In this document: in pieces, positions 1 to 7,092 of the stretch
Layout: each line of letters begins with the position of its first letter
How positions within the stretch are numbered: the first letter of the stretch is position 1
Program-made: the position numbers and the translations under genes
Notes under the pieces: generated by a model
Told to the model about the DNA's origin: nothing
Database searches by the model: none
The model's input: the letters and a program-made list of their open reading frames with translations, nothing else
Origin: Ruminococcus sp. AF41-9
GTDB lineage: Bacteria; Bacillota; Clostridia; Lachnospirales; Lachnospiraceae
Length of the DNA: 64,000 bases
Reading direction: 5' to 3'
NCBI RefSeq assembly: GCF_003477525.1
Contig: NZ_QUDO01000003.1
Span: 101,988-165,987 of the forward strand

Positions 1-32
1 CCGGGCTGTTTCTTTTTTGTATTTCTGTCTTT

Positions 33-833
33 TTATAGCTCAAAAGTTTCCAGATCATCCGGGATCAGAAGATTTCCTTTATAATACTGTTTCCCTTCCT
101 CTGTGTAGAGTTTCTTTCTTTCAGAGATATTTTTATCTTCCGTATGATAAAGAAGCAGATTTTTTACCTGTAACTCTTCTGCAAGCTGACAGGCATCCTT
201 CACTGTGGAATGATGTTTTTCATAAGGTTTGAATTTATCTGCCTGTGAAAACAGACAGAAGGCTTCGTGAAGCATCCATGTGCTGTTCTCTGCGTAACTG
301 CGTTCGCATTCATTATACGGTTCATCTCCGCAGCAGGTCAGTTTCTGTCCGTCTCCGTATTCCATACAAAAGCCATATTGTTTCGCTTTTGTAGACAGGA
401 TGTCAAAAAATGTAACTTTATGTCCGAGGATCATTTTCTCCTCTCCGTTCTCTACAACTTCCAGCTGCACTTTCTCACCGATAAATCTGGTTTCCTTGGC
501 AGTCAGAAGCATTTCTGCCATCTGTTTCAGCAGTGCGATCACTTCATCATGTCCATAAATCGTTACTTCCCCGTCAAACTGCCCTCTCGCCATTCCCTGA
601 CAGTACATTCTGAGCATCCAGATAATTCCAAGAAGATGATCAATATGCTTATGGGTCACAAAGATCGTTCCGATCTCTTTCCAGTCAATTCCGGCATCTT
701 CAAGCTGTTTCAGAATTGTGTTTCCGCCGCCGCCATCGACCATGAAATATTCGTTTCCTTCCTTTAAAGTGAAGCATGTATTGTAACATCTGGTTACTTT
801 CGCATTTCCTGTTCCAAGTATGGTAAGTTTCAT
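33..833 (-). CDS. Metallo-beta-lactamase-fold hydrolase (RNase Z-like)
   Basis: A 266-residue soluble protein starting MKLTILGTGNA, typical of the beta-lactamase fold RNase Z / phosphodiesterase-like branch. The metal-binding motif THKHIDHL (HxHxDH) is near residue 61, with further His residues in the HH pair near residue 209 and in the YHTED segment near residue 231, so two metals are probably bound. There is no signal peptide or membrane segment. The length suits a small MBL hydrolase; tRNA 3' processing itself is not shown, since the long exosite arm of RNase Z is not obvious. It is a single gene facing the left window edge, followed upstream by the interrupted cotJC. Family call is secure, substrate unknown. 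Confidence 0.85.
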   Translation of the reverse strand: MKLTILGTGNAKVTRCYNTCFTLKEGNEYFMVDGGGGNTILKQLEDAGIDWKEIGTIFVTHKHIDHLLGIIWMLRMYCQGMARGQFDGEVTIYGHDEVIALLKQMAEMLLTAKETRFIGEKVQLEVVENGEEKMILGHKVTFFDILSTKAKQYGFCMEYGDGQKLTCCGDEPYNECERSYAENSTWMLHEAFCLFSQADKFKPYEKHHSTVKDACQLAEELQVKNLLLYHTEDKNISERKKLYTEEGKQYYKGNLLIPDDLETFEL

Positions 834-938
834 TTCTTAAGTACCTCCCGTTTCTTTCAGAGTAAATTCTCTGTTACCGTTCACACACTGCCCCTACACA
901 TGAGGCAGACAGTAACCATTCTTCTGCAGCAATTCCCG

Positions 939-980
939 AAAATCATGCGGTCTTTCATGAAAATCATGCAGCCTTTCACG
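939..980. repeat. Short tandem repeat, 21-bp unit, two copies
   Basis: Two adjacent 21-bp units (939-959 and 960-980), each beginning GAAAATCATGC and ending CTTTCA followed by T or C, lie in the 220-bp gap between the MBL gene and the 3' end of cotJC. A partial third start (GAAATC) follows. No gene is seen in the gap. Confidence 0.6.
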
Positions 981-1055
981 AAATCGCTGTCGTTTTCCGA
1001 AAAGTATAGCATATTTTCCGTGCGATGTAAAAATTTATCATCAAATATCTGCCAT

Positions 1056-1607
1056 TCATCCGCAGTCTTTGCAGGATGCCGTACAAGGCTTATCAAAGCT
1101 CGGATTAAATGCATAGAAATTCTTTGCATCCAGTTCTTCCTGCACAGAACGCAGTGCTTCCCCGAACCTCTGGAAATGAACCACTTCTCTTGCTCTCAGG
1201 AACCGGATCGGATCTGCGATCTCCGGGATATCACGCACTACGCGGAGAATATTGTCATAAGTTGCCCTGGCCTTCTGTTCTGCTGCAAGGTCTTCAAACA
1301 GATCCGTGATCGGGTCCCCTTTGCTCTGAAATTCACAGGCATTAAACGGAACTCCACCTGCTGCCTGCGGCCATATTCCTACCGTGTGGTCAATATAGTA
1401 TGGTCCGAATCCGGATTTCTCGATTTCTTCCATGGAGAGATCACGGGTAAGCTGATAGACGATCGTTGATACCATCTCCAGATGCGCTAATTCCTCTGTA
1501 GCAACATCATTCAATACAGCCATTGCCATACGGTTTGACATAGTAAATCTCTGAGACAGATACCTCATGGATGCACCGATTTCTCCGTCGGGACCACCGG
1601 ATGTCAA
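1056..1607 (-). CDS. cotJC: CotJC 3' part (manganese-catalase-like spore coat protein), interrupted by prophage
   Basis: This encodes the C-terminal ~180 residues of CotJC, a ferritin-like manganese-catalase-family spore coat protein. Visible diiron/dimanganese-type helices include ATEELAHLEM (EExxH-like) and REVVHFQRFGEAL, and the protein ends in a Cys-rich tail, CTASCKDCG. Native codons are 1056-1598; the apparent TTG start at 1607 belongs to phage DNA across the att core. The missing N-terminal 33 residues lie at 40725-40819, also on the minus strand. Reading across the core gives ...SQYGGP joined in frame to DGEIGASMRY..., the expected CotJC sequence. The gene is therefore split, not degraded: every codon appears to be present. 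In the lysogen it should be non-functional unless the phage excises. Confidence 0.92.
   Translation of the reverse strand: MTSGGPDGEIGASMRYLSQRFTMSNRMAMAVLNDVATEELAHLEMVSTIVYQLTRDLSMEEIEKSGFGPYYIDHTVGIWPQAAGGVPFNACEFQSKGDPITDLFEDLAAEQKARATYDNILRVVRDIPEIADPIRFLRAREVVHFQRFGEALRSVQEELDAKNFYAFNPSFDKPCTASCKDCG
1591..1598. other. Left attachment-site core (attL)
   Basis: GGACCACC is the longest sequence shared by both cotJC/phage junctions. To the left (1590 and below) the sequence is cotJC; to the right it is phage. On the minus strand the reconstructed attP reads TCCGGTGGTCCGGA, an imperfect palindrome, as expected for a serine integrase site. Confidence 0.85.
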
Positions 1608-1651
1608 TACCCTATAATATAGGAAAAACTTGAAGATGATACAATATTTTA

Positions 1652-1697
1652 AGAAATGAGAGTTCCTCAGAATTGTTTTTGGGAAATTCTCATTTCT
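1652..1697. terminator. Hairpin after the lysis genes
   Basis: A perfect 10-bp stem, AGAAATGAGA with TCTCATTTCT, encloses 26 nt and lies between the endolysin stop and attL, flanked by T-rich and A-rich runs. It would end late leftward transcription and insulate the interrupted cotJC. Confidence 0.6.
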
Positions 1698-1723
1698 TTT
1701 TCTTTATAATTATTTTGGAGCTT

Positions 1724-3019
1724 TTAGATTGCGATCAGGTCTTTCCATGTCACAGGCCCACAGATTCCATCTACTTCCAGAACCTCTTTTCTGGATTCCT
1801 GATATGCTTTTAATGCATAAATCGTATTTGCGTCTGCTGTCCAAGTGAGCTTCAGGGCTTTTCCGTCTTTGCCCTTGAAACCTCTGGCTCTTAAAATTTC
1901 CTGTAAGAGAAGCACGGATGTATTTTTATCTCCTGCCTTTACTGTTTTCGGATTGAACATATAACCGCCTCCCGTTGTTGTATTATTTGTGTTGTCAAGT
2001 GTTTTTTCCATGTATGCTGCTGCCTTTTCTACGAACTTCGGCCAGAGTCCTTCATCCAGGATCCGGCGCGGGCAATGTTTCCTGGAGGCATCATAATGGC
2101 GTTTCAGGCGCTCTGTCCCCCAACCGTATTGTTTTAAAAGGTATGCTGTCAGCTGTTCAGCCTTATCCACTGCTACATAGTAATCCGTTTCAGGGTTCAC
2201 ACAGATCTCAATGTTGATGGAGTTTCTGTTCGTGATTCCATATTTTCCCTGACCATCACCTACGGCCCAGGCACCGTCACTGTGCTCCAAGGTCTGATAA
2301 ATGCTCTTTGAATCTACATAGTAATGAACTGTTCCGGCCAGATTTCCGTTTTTCATTGCTGTTGCATGAGCTTTTGCATCTGCACCTTTGCTCCAGTTGT
2401 CTGTTTCATGAATCACTATATATGCCGGCTTATTCTGGCCAATGTAGCAATTTTTCTTACTGATCATTTTAATAATATCCATATCGTTTCCTTTCTCATC
2501 TGTCTCATTGGTCTTAATTGATAATATGCTGTTCAGAATCCGGATGATCTCCTTCCCATAGTTCTTCCCGGCAGCCCAGCCGACACCGTTTGGATTCTCC
2601 TGGATTCCCAGCCACTCCACATAAGGAGCAGATTCTCTGATTACATAACCAAATCTGTTGTCTACACATTTCCCTTCCAGTTCTTCAGAAGATGCATAGG
2701 CTTTCAGATGCTGGATCTGTGCACGAATCCCAAGCTGTGGTGTTTCCCAGGAATTGCCTTTCATACCGTTTTGGACAACACCGATCCCGGCAAAGTTATT
2801 CTGATCCAGTGTCACCGAAGAGCCTTCAAATGTAAAATTACCAGTTTCCAGGCAAGATTGTGCAAATGCAATGTCCCCTCTCACTCCTTCCGCTTCCCCC
2901 TCTGTCAGATACAGTGAGATCATCTTCTCAACAGACTCCGGAACCAGTGGATTCGCTCTTTTAATATAATCTTTCATCTGCTCTGCAGTTGCCTGAGCAT
3001 GTCCCATAATCTTCAGCAT
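1724..3019 (-). CDS. Phage endolysin: glucosaminidase + N-acetylmuramoyl-L-alanine amidase + peptidoglycan-binding
   Basis: A 431-residue modular lysin that degrades host peptidoglycan at the end of the lytic cycle. Residues ~1-165 resemble an N-acetylglucosaminidase (GH73-like) domain, with FAQSCLETGNF carrying the likely catalytic Glu. Residues ~190-335 form an Amidase_2 (zinc amidase) domain, with AYIVIHETDNW, a central HYYVD and RHYDASRKHCP supplying His ligands. The last ~80 residues, after a TNNTTTGGG linker, look like a peptidoglycan-binding domain. No signal peptide is seen, which fits export through the upstream holin. It is the last gene of the leftward late operon. Two lytic domains cutting different bonds in one endolysin is a known arrangement. 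Confidence 0.88.
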   Translation of the reverse strand: MLKIMGHAQATAEQMKDYIKRANPLVPESVEKMISLYLTEGEAEGVRGDIAFAQSCLETGNFTFEGSSVTLDQNNFAGIGVVQNGMKGNSWETPQLGIRAQIQHLKAYASSEELEGKCVDNRFGYVIRESAPYVEWLGIQENPNGVGWAAGKNYGKEIIRILNSILSIKTNETDEKGNDMDIIKMISKKNCYIGQNKPAYIVIHETDNWSKGADAKAHATAMKNGNLAGTVHYYVDSKSIYQTLEHSDGAWAVGDGQGKYGITNRNSINIEICVNPETDYYVAVDKAEQLTAYLLKQYGWGTERLKRHYDASRKHCPRRILDEGLWPKFVEKAAAYMEKTLDNTNNTTTGGGYMFNPKTVKAGDKNTSVLLLQEILRARGFKGKDGKALKLTWTADANTIYALKAYQESRKEVLEVDGICGPVTWKDLIAI

Positions 3020-3033
3020 TGTTTTTCCCCCTC

Positions 3034-3735
3034 TTAAGCAGCATTCTGGAATAAACTTAATATGAATTCCCTTCCCATCTGCGTAATCCGTCTGTGGTAG
3101 ATCACTTTTCCAGAATCCAGAACTTCCTGTTTGATCTCCTCATATCCCAGATCACTGTACTTGGAATACATAACCCAGGTTCCATTTACAGAGTACTGAA
3201 TCTTTTTCTCTGCCAGGATCTTGTTTAACTGTGTCACCGATCGCAGCCCCAGCTCTTTTGCAATCTCTGTAACTGTGTAAGTTTTATTTACATGCATGAG
3301 GATGGCATTTTTTCTTTCTGCTTCTACTCTGGCAGCACGCTCCCCTTTTAGTCTTGTCAGGAGTTCAATACCAAAGTCCGGGTTATTTAGAATGTTATCG
3401 ATCACGTTGTCCGTGGCGTACAGGCCATGATTGCGGATTGCTGGAAGGACTTCATCCATTACCCACATCTCAAATTTTTCTGCTGATGGAAGTTTTGATT
3501 TCATAATCAGGCGGTACAAATCTCCCTCATTTATGTATGACATTGACTGAATGCCACTAGATGTAGGGGTGTCACGTTTCGTTACTCCCTTGCAATGGTC
3601 AAGAATGGCTTTTCTCGGATTACTGTATCCAAGTGCTTTTGTAACATCAGTTCCAACAAAATACGGTTTCCCGTCAATTTCTATTGTTCGAATTTCTCCG
3701 AACTCTTCCGAATTAAAAATCTGTAAATGATTCAT
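3034..3735 (-). CDS. Phage antirepressor, BRO-N + KilAC domains
   Basis: A 233-residue DNA-binding protein. The N-terminal ~105 residues are a BRO-N domain (EIDGKPYFVGTDVTKALGYS, WVMDEVLPAIRNHG); the C-terminal ~105 are a KilAC / phage antirepressor domain (YTVTEIAKELGLRSVTQLN as the helix-turn-helix, MYSKYSDLGY). Such proteins usually counter a CI-like repressor and are usually in the early region. Here it sits between holin and endolysin, separated from the holin by a hairpin, so it could be a late-inserted moron or be expressed by its own promoter. Antirepressor activity is inferred from domain order alone. Confidence 0.85.
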   Translation of the reverse strand: MNHLQIFNSEEFGEIRTIEIDGKPYFVGTDVTKALGYSNPRKAILDHCKGVTKRDTPTSSGIQSMSYINEGDLYRLIMKSKLPSAEKFEMWVMDEVLPAIRNHGLYATDNVIDNILNNPDFGIELLTRLKGERAARVEAERKNAILMHVNKTYTVTEIAKELGLRSVTQLNKILAEKKIQYSVNGTWVMYSKYSDLGYEEIKQEVLDSGKVIYHRRITQMGREFILSLFQNAA

Positions 3736-3764
3736 TTCTTCTGCTCCTCCATATTTTTTGACAA

Positions 3765-3790
3765 AAAAGAGACGGTTTTCCGCCTCTTTT
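3765..3790 (-). terminator. Terminator between holin and antirepressor genes
   Basis: On the minus strand AAAGAGGCGG, a short A loop, then CCGTCTCTTT followed by T-rich sequence: a typical intrinsic terminator just downstream of the holin gene. It separates the antirepressor from the holin operon. Confidence 0.65.
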
Positions 3791-3792
3791 CT

Positions 3793-4086
3793 TTACTCGT
3801 CTTTATTCACCTGCTTAATGATCTGATTCACATATGTAGAAAGCCCCGCAATCAGGATTCCCTGCGTAATTGCCGTGAAGATTGCCATCGCAATGTCCTG
3901 ACCGGTACTACAGGTGCAGTTGGCAAATACATACATTGTGCAGATCAGAATGCTGATACCGCCAAGGATGAGTGGAATATACTTATCTTTTACTGCCTGC
4001 GCCTGTTTGAGCGCCATTCCTACAAAATATAAGGCAATTGCTACTACAATGAGTTCCGGTTTTACATAATTTGTAATCTGTTCCAT
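3793..4086 (-). CDS. Phage holin
   Basis: A 97-residue membrane protein with hydrophobic segments at about residues 11-28, 37-55 and 68-90, a short polar N-terminus (MEQITNYVKPE) and a charged C-terminus (QVNKDE). The pattern ELIVVAIALYFVGMALK...DKYIPLILGGI resembles the holin family of Firmicutes phages with three membrane spans. It would make the membrane lesion that lets the endolysin reach the wall. It lies two genes upstream of the endolysin, within the lysis module. Confidence 0.8.
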   Translation of the reverse strand: MEQITNYVKPELIVVAIALYFVGMALKQAQAVKDKYIPLILGGISILICTMYVFANCTCSTGQDIAMAIFTAITQGILIAGLSTYVNQIIKQVNKDE

Positions 4087-4091
4087 AATTA

Positions 4092-4427
4092 TTACTCCTC
4101 ACTTTCCTGCTCTTCCGGCATCGCCAGAAGTTTATGATACAATTCCGTTGCCACGTCATTCCCGCCTAAGTTATGATATGCACAATATACTTTTTTGATA
4201 GATTCTTTTGCGTAGATTGGACAATACTTCCGATCCTTATACTTGTTATAATTTCCTACAATACTCTCCCTGAGAAGTGACTGCACCCCTTCTGCAATTG
4301 CTGCATTCTTTTTCTGTTCTTCTTTAAGCCGTTTGGATACTCCCCTGTATCCTATCCCAAGCAGTGCTGATATAATCGCAAACAGCCATTCGACCCAGTG
4401 AATCTGTATGTAATTAATAAGTTCCAC
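4092..4427 (-). CDS. Small membrane-anchored phage protein in lysis module
   Basis: A 111-residue protein with one N-terminal membrane helix (WLFAIISALLGIGYRG) followed by a charged, mostly helical cytoplasmic region (SKRLKEEQKKNAAIAEGV). It sits six bases upstream of the holin and is co-oriented, so it may be a second holin, an antiholin or a spanin-like accessory. No family is recognised with certainty. The short gap makes co-translation with the holin likely. Confidence 0.65.
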   Translation of the reverse strand: MELINYIQIHWVEWLFAIISALLGIGYRGVSKRLKEEQKKNAAIAEGVQSLLRESIVGNYNKYKDRKYCPIYAKESIKKVYCAYHNLGGNDVATELYHKLLAMPEEQESEE

Positions 4428-4451
4428 TCATTCTTTCCCTTTCTCTGTTTT

Positions 4452-4465
4452 TTGCGCCGGCGCAA
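4452..4465. repeat. 14-bp palindrome TTGCGCCGGCGCAA, copy 1
   Basis: Perfect palindrome, followed by TTT, in the gap just upstream of the holin module genes. Identical copies occur at 18273 and 26652 and a one-mismatch copy at 27009, all inside the prophage. Confidence 0.7.
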
Positions 4466-4468
4466 TTT

Positions 4469-4507
4469 AAAAGGGGCAGTGCGTCCCTTATCTGCACCGC
4501 CCCTTTT
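4469..4507 (-). terminator. Terminator between tail-fibre genes and holin module
   Basis: AAAAGGGGC and GCCCCTTTT form a 9-bp stem, with additional pairing of GTGC/GCAC inside. On the minus strand the second arm runs into T-rich sequence. It separates the fibre-gene cluster from the lysis genes. Confidence 0.7.
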
Positions 4508-4516
4508 GTAACTTTA

Positions 4517-4660
4517 TCATGCCGCTTCCAGCGCATCCAGACACTCTCCTACTACAGCACGAAGGTTAAATAAATTTGGCACCTGTTCTCTTGTGTATAC
4601 TCCAGTAAGTACCAGAGATACCCATGTTTTTACAAGACCGCTGTTCTTTGTAAACTTCAT
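4517..4660 (-). CDS. Small phage protein, paralogue of its upstream neighbour (47 aa)
   Basis: A 47-residue ORF starting MKFTKNSGLVKTWVSL and ending DALEAA. It shares the pattern NSGLVKTWV..LV..G.Y..EQVPN..NLR.VV with the 48-residue gene directly upstream, so the two arose by tandem duplication. Its ATG overlaps the upstream TGA (ATGA), and an in-frame ribosome site (GGAGGAT) lies inside the upstream gene. XkdX-like small proteins occupy this place in related phages, but the family is not certain and the function is unknown. Confidence 0.7.
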   Translation of the reverse strand: MKFTKNSGLVKTWVSLVLTGVYTREQVPNLFNLRAVVGECLDALEAA

Positions 4661-4803
4661 TTGTCAGATCCTCCTTTCTCCAGAATTTTATAAACAACCT
4701 CACGCAGGTTTCCGATGTTCGGAACCTGTTCTTTTGAGTATTGTCCGCTTTCTACTAATCTCACCCAGGTCTTTACAAGACCGCTGTTTTCATCAAATTT
4801 CAT
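4657..4803 (-). CDS. Small phage protein, first of a tandem paralogue pair (48 aa)
   Basis: A 48-residue ORF, MKFDENSGLVKTWVRLVESG to EKGGSDK. It matches the next gene at about half of positions, including NSGLVKTWV and EQVPN. Its stop codon overlaps the next start (ATGA), and its own start overlaps the stop of the 57-residue gene upstream, so four small genes are packed with no gaps and probably translated by reinitiation. Position after the tail fibre suggests a tail or fibre accessory role; this is inference. Confidence 0.7.
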   Translation of the reverse strand: MKFDENSGLVKTWVRLVESGQYSKEQVPNIGNLREVVYKILEKGGSDK

Positions 4804-4973
4804 TCTGTTGTTCCTCCCATTATCTGAGCCAGCATGATGCTCAGCTCTCCGATCGCACTGTCATTTTGTTCCTGCATCTGAGCTAACATGATGCTCAGCT
4901 CTCCGATCGCACTGTCATTCTGAATCTGCTTCTCTGTATCTTCTGCTTTTCTGGTCTTTTTCACGTCACGCAT
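4800..4973 (-). CDS. Small phage protein with internal 18-residue duplication
   Basis: A 57-residue ORF beginning MRDVKKTRKAEDTEKQIQ. The stretch QNDSAIGELSIMLAQ occurs twice in a row with an 18-residue period (54 bp in DNA), predicting two amphipathic helices. I chose the start at 4973 because the ATG overlaps the fibre-gene stop (TAATG); a longer frame reaching 5060 would overlap the fibre gene by 90 bp. Function unknown; a helical fibre-associated peptide is plausible. Confidence 0.65.
   Translation of the reverse strand: MRDVKKTRKAEDTEKQIQNDSAIGELSIMLAQMQEQNDSAIGELSIMLAQIMGGTTE
4822..4922. repeat. Tandem 47-bp repeat, 54-bp period
   Basis: 4822-4868 and 4876-4922 match at 44 of 47 bases, starting ATCTGAG and ending TCATT. 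The repeat keeps the reading frame and creates the duplicated helix in the overlapping gene. Confidence 0.85.
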
Positions 4974-6574
4974 TAAAGTACCCCCATCCCGATCGCTCTT
5001 AAGGCAATCTCTCCTGTTGAGTCGTTTGCTGTAATCTTCACTCTCGCCGCAACAGCCCATTTCTCTGCGGTCTTTGCAGTGTTTTGAAATGTATGATTGC
5101 CTGCTGAATCTGGAGTGTAAGTCTCCCAGGCCGGAGAAGCATCGTTTGCATTGTTTGCGACCCAGATCTCTTTTGTAACCTTGTCATCTGCAACAAGGTC
5201 TAAAAGAACAACCATCTTCTGTGTTCTATCGGCAGTCTCCTGCGGATGTGCCTGTACATCCAGAATAGTCCCGATGCGGATATGCACTGCAGATGATCTT
5301 GCTTCAGAAAGGCTTCCTGAGTCTGTTGATACAACTCTCAGATATACTTCTCCGGATGCCCCGGTTACTTTTATTCTGAATTTAGTTCCCACATCTTCAT
5401 TCGATGCGGATGCTGCAGATACCCATTGCCCGCCTACGTATTTTTCAAGGCTCGTAAATTCCTTGCTGTTTGAGAATCCTGAGTTCCCGGACATCTGAAC
5501 CTTGAGCGTCTGTGTATCCCCTTCAGAATCTGCTCCGATGTTGAATTCTACATAGAAGTCACCGTCCCGGCGTTCTCCGTTTGCCGGAGATATGATCATC
5601 GGAGCAGCAGCAGGGCCGTTCTTCTTTGTGAACGTGTACGTGACTGTTGTTGCCGCGTTCTTTGTGTCTGTCGCAGTAATCGCCACAGTGTGGCTTCCGA
5701 TGCTTAATGCGGACCAGTATTTGCTTAGCACAAGTGAGAAGCTCCCGGAGGACTGGCTTTGGTAGGATTCCTTTTGCGTTCCGTCGATCTTCACGCTGAT
5801 GTTGAATTTATCACCATCGGAATCGTTTATGGCGTAGTCAATGTTTATCGGTTTATTCAGATCACCGAAATTTTTGCTGGCCGGGGTAATCTTTGGGGCA
5901 GCGTTCAGAACTCGGAGAGCGGGGCGCCAGCCGAGACCGCCGTTGTAACCGTCCGAATAGTAGTGGCCCCAGCAACGCGCGCCAGTGCGGCCACGAGAAG
6001 CCCTGTATGAATTTCCATTTGTTATTGTGTTCTGGCACCAGCTATAGCAACCGGCCCAGTTCCAGATCTTATTGTGAGCTGTTGTAAAGTTGGCAGATGA
6101 GCTGTTGTTCTGAAGATCCTGGCTCTGTGGTGTCGGAAGTCCGGAGAACTTTCCAAGATTTCCGATGTATTTGTCCCATTCGTTTGATGCTGTGGTTTCT
6201 GATTGTGCATTTCCATCTTTGCCGCCAGTAAGCATGAATAATTCATACTGCTGTCCGTCAATGGTTATTTTCTTTCCGCTCCCTTTTGCTCCGCAGAATC
6301 CTAATGCGTTCAGGCGGTCCCATGTAATGTTGCATAGTAAGTTCCTGTCGCAGATCAGAATCTTATCGCTTCCGTCATTCACCTCCACCCATTGCAGTTT
6401 ATAAGCATCATTTGAATCTGTGTCTTTGATTTCAATAGCATCCGATCCGTAATATAACAGATTTCCTGTAGATGGTGCTGACCCGTTTGTGTCGTACCAT
6501 GGCTTCGTAGGTCTTGCTTTCTTTACATTCGCCACATACAGTGTACCAAGTTTATGTATGGTTCCGTTTGCCAT
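4973..6574 (-). CDS. Tail fibre / receptor-binding protein with C-type-lectin-like variable domain
   Basis: A 533-residue virion protein. Residues ~1-185 hold the tail-attachment part and a region rich in Trp and Asp. Residues ~186-222 (RASRGRTGARCWGHYYSDGY...GWRPALRVL) have the signature of a C-type-lectin / formylglycine-enzyme-fold ligand site: G-R-x-W, an aromatic and Asn/Asp-rich patch, then GWRPAL. Residues ~227-330 and ~330-435 look like bacterial Ig/FN3-like beta domains (NINIDYAINDSDGDKF, SIGSHTVAITATDT), followed by a third beta domain. The stretch 5909-6010 is strikingly GC-rich compared with its surroundings. Neighbours upstream are an Avd-like protein and the C-terminus of a reverse transcriptase, which supports this being a retroelement-diversified adhesin. 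The middle position of the variable domain is unusual. Confidence 0.8.
   Translation of the reverse strand: MANGTIHKLGTLYVANVKKARPTKPWYDTNGSAPSTGNLLYYGSDAIEIKDTDSNDAYKLQWVEVNDGSDKILICDRNLLCNITWDRLNALGFCGAKGSGKKITIDGQQYELFMLTGGKDGNAQSETTASNEWDKYIGNLGKFSGLPTPQSQDLQNNSSSANFTTAHNKIWNWAGCYSWCQNTITNGNSYRASRGRTGARCWGHYYSDGYNGGLGWRPALRVLNAAPKITPASKNFGDLNKPINIDYAINDSDGDKFNISVKIDGTQKESYQSQSSGSFSLVLSKYWSALSIGSHTVAITATDTKNAATTVTYTFTKKNGPAAAPMIISPANGERRDGDFYVEFNIGADSEGDTQTLKVQMSGNSGFSNSKEFTSLEKYVGGQWVSAASASNEDVGTKFRIKVTGASGEVYLRVVSTDSGSLSEARSSAVHIRIGTILDVQAHPQETADRTQKMVVLLDLVADDKVTKEIWVANNANDASPAWETYTPDSAGNHTFQNTAKTAEKWAVAARVKITANDSTGEIALRAIGMGVL
5909..6010 (-). other. Putative DGR variable region (VR) in the fibre gene
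   Basis: Codons for residues 189-222 are unusually GC-rich and nearly all end in C or T (CGT TGC TGG GGC CAC TAC, then GGT TAC AAC GGC GGT CTC GGC), as happens when adenines of AAY template codons are randomised. It ends in a G/C block (GGCTGGCGCCCCGC) like the initiation-of-mutagenic-homing element of DGRs. No template repeat was found in the window, so this is inferred. Confidence 0.55.
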
Positions 6575-6797
6575 AGCTTCCTAACTCCTTTCTTTTCCTG
6601 GGGCTTATATCCCCAAATTTCCAATCTTTGTCTTCGATCTGAATGTAATCATATTTCTCGAATATCTTCTTTGCCAGATTGTAGCTGTTGCTGTGTCTGG
6701 CATGTCCAAGCCAGGCGTTTACGGCCTGCTGCGCCTGCTTCTTTGTCAGCCTTCCGGATTGTACCTTTTCATCAATCTTTTTGATCCTGCGTTTCAT
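6552..6797 (-). pseudogene. C-terminal remnant of a DGR-type reverse transcriptase
   Basis: An 81-residue frame: MKRRIKKIDEKVQSGRLTKK then QAVNAWLGHARHSNSYNLAK. The W-x-GH-x-x-H-x-N-S/T-Y-x-L-x-K pattern is the typical extreme C-terminus (thumb end) of DGR and related bacterial reverse transcriptases. The palm and finger domains with the YxDD motif are absent here and nowhere else in the window. The frame begins inside the Avd-like gene's 3' end and stops inside the fibre gene start, so an internal deletion probably joined the end of avd directly to the end of the RT gene. It may still be translated, but cannot be a polymerase. Confidence 0.65.
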
Positions 6798-7092
6798 AGC
6801 TGCCTTGGAGCTGTTCTGCCTTCTTCTGCGTGATATATTTCTGACCTCGTGACACAGAAGTTAAAACAAGCAGGTATTTCAACTCCGCGTCAATCTGCTT
6901 CAGATAATAGAGTTTATCCCTCTTCAGCGCTGTCTGATACTGAATGCTTTCCCGAATCATCCTGTAACAGCTCTGTTTGATTTCCTGACATATGGCGAAT
7001 TTTTCAGCCTTTGGGAAATGTACCAACATCGAATAGATGATCGTGTTCAGAAGAACCTCGCCCTTTTTCTGCAGTGATAAAGGTTCGATCAT
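6772..7092 (-). CDS. Avd-like accessory variability protein (four-helix bundle)
   Basis: A 106-residue all-helical protein. FPKAEKFAICQEIKQSCYRM matches the FPK-x-E-(K/R)-x-x-L-x-x-x-I-R/K pattern of the Avd / 23S-IVP-like four-helix bundle family, followed by a third helix (YLKQIDAELKYLLVL) and a fourth that starts at YITQKKAEQL. Avd forms a pentameric barrel that binds RT and template RNA in diversity-generating retroelements. The expected C-terminal helix ending in a G-W motif is missing: after EQL it switches to QGSYETQDQKD, which overlaps the RT remnant in another frame. So the Avd is itself truncated at the same point, supporting a deletion between avd and RT. Confidence 0.65.
   Translation of the reverse strand: MIEPLSLQKKGEVLLNTIIYSMLVHFPKAEKFAICQEIKQSCYRMIRESIQYQTALKRDKLYYLKQIDAELKYLLVLTSVSRGQKYITQKKAEQLQGSYETQDQKD

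Noticed and set aside
17..767. Two plus-strand frames over the metallo-beta-lactamase gene
   Set aside because: Both are antisense to a well-supported gene and show no family pattern or ribosome site.
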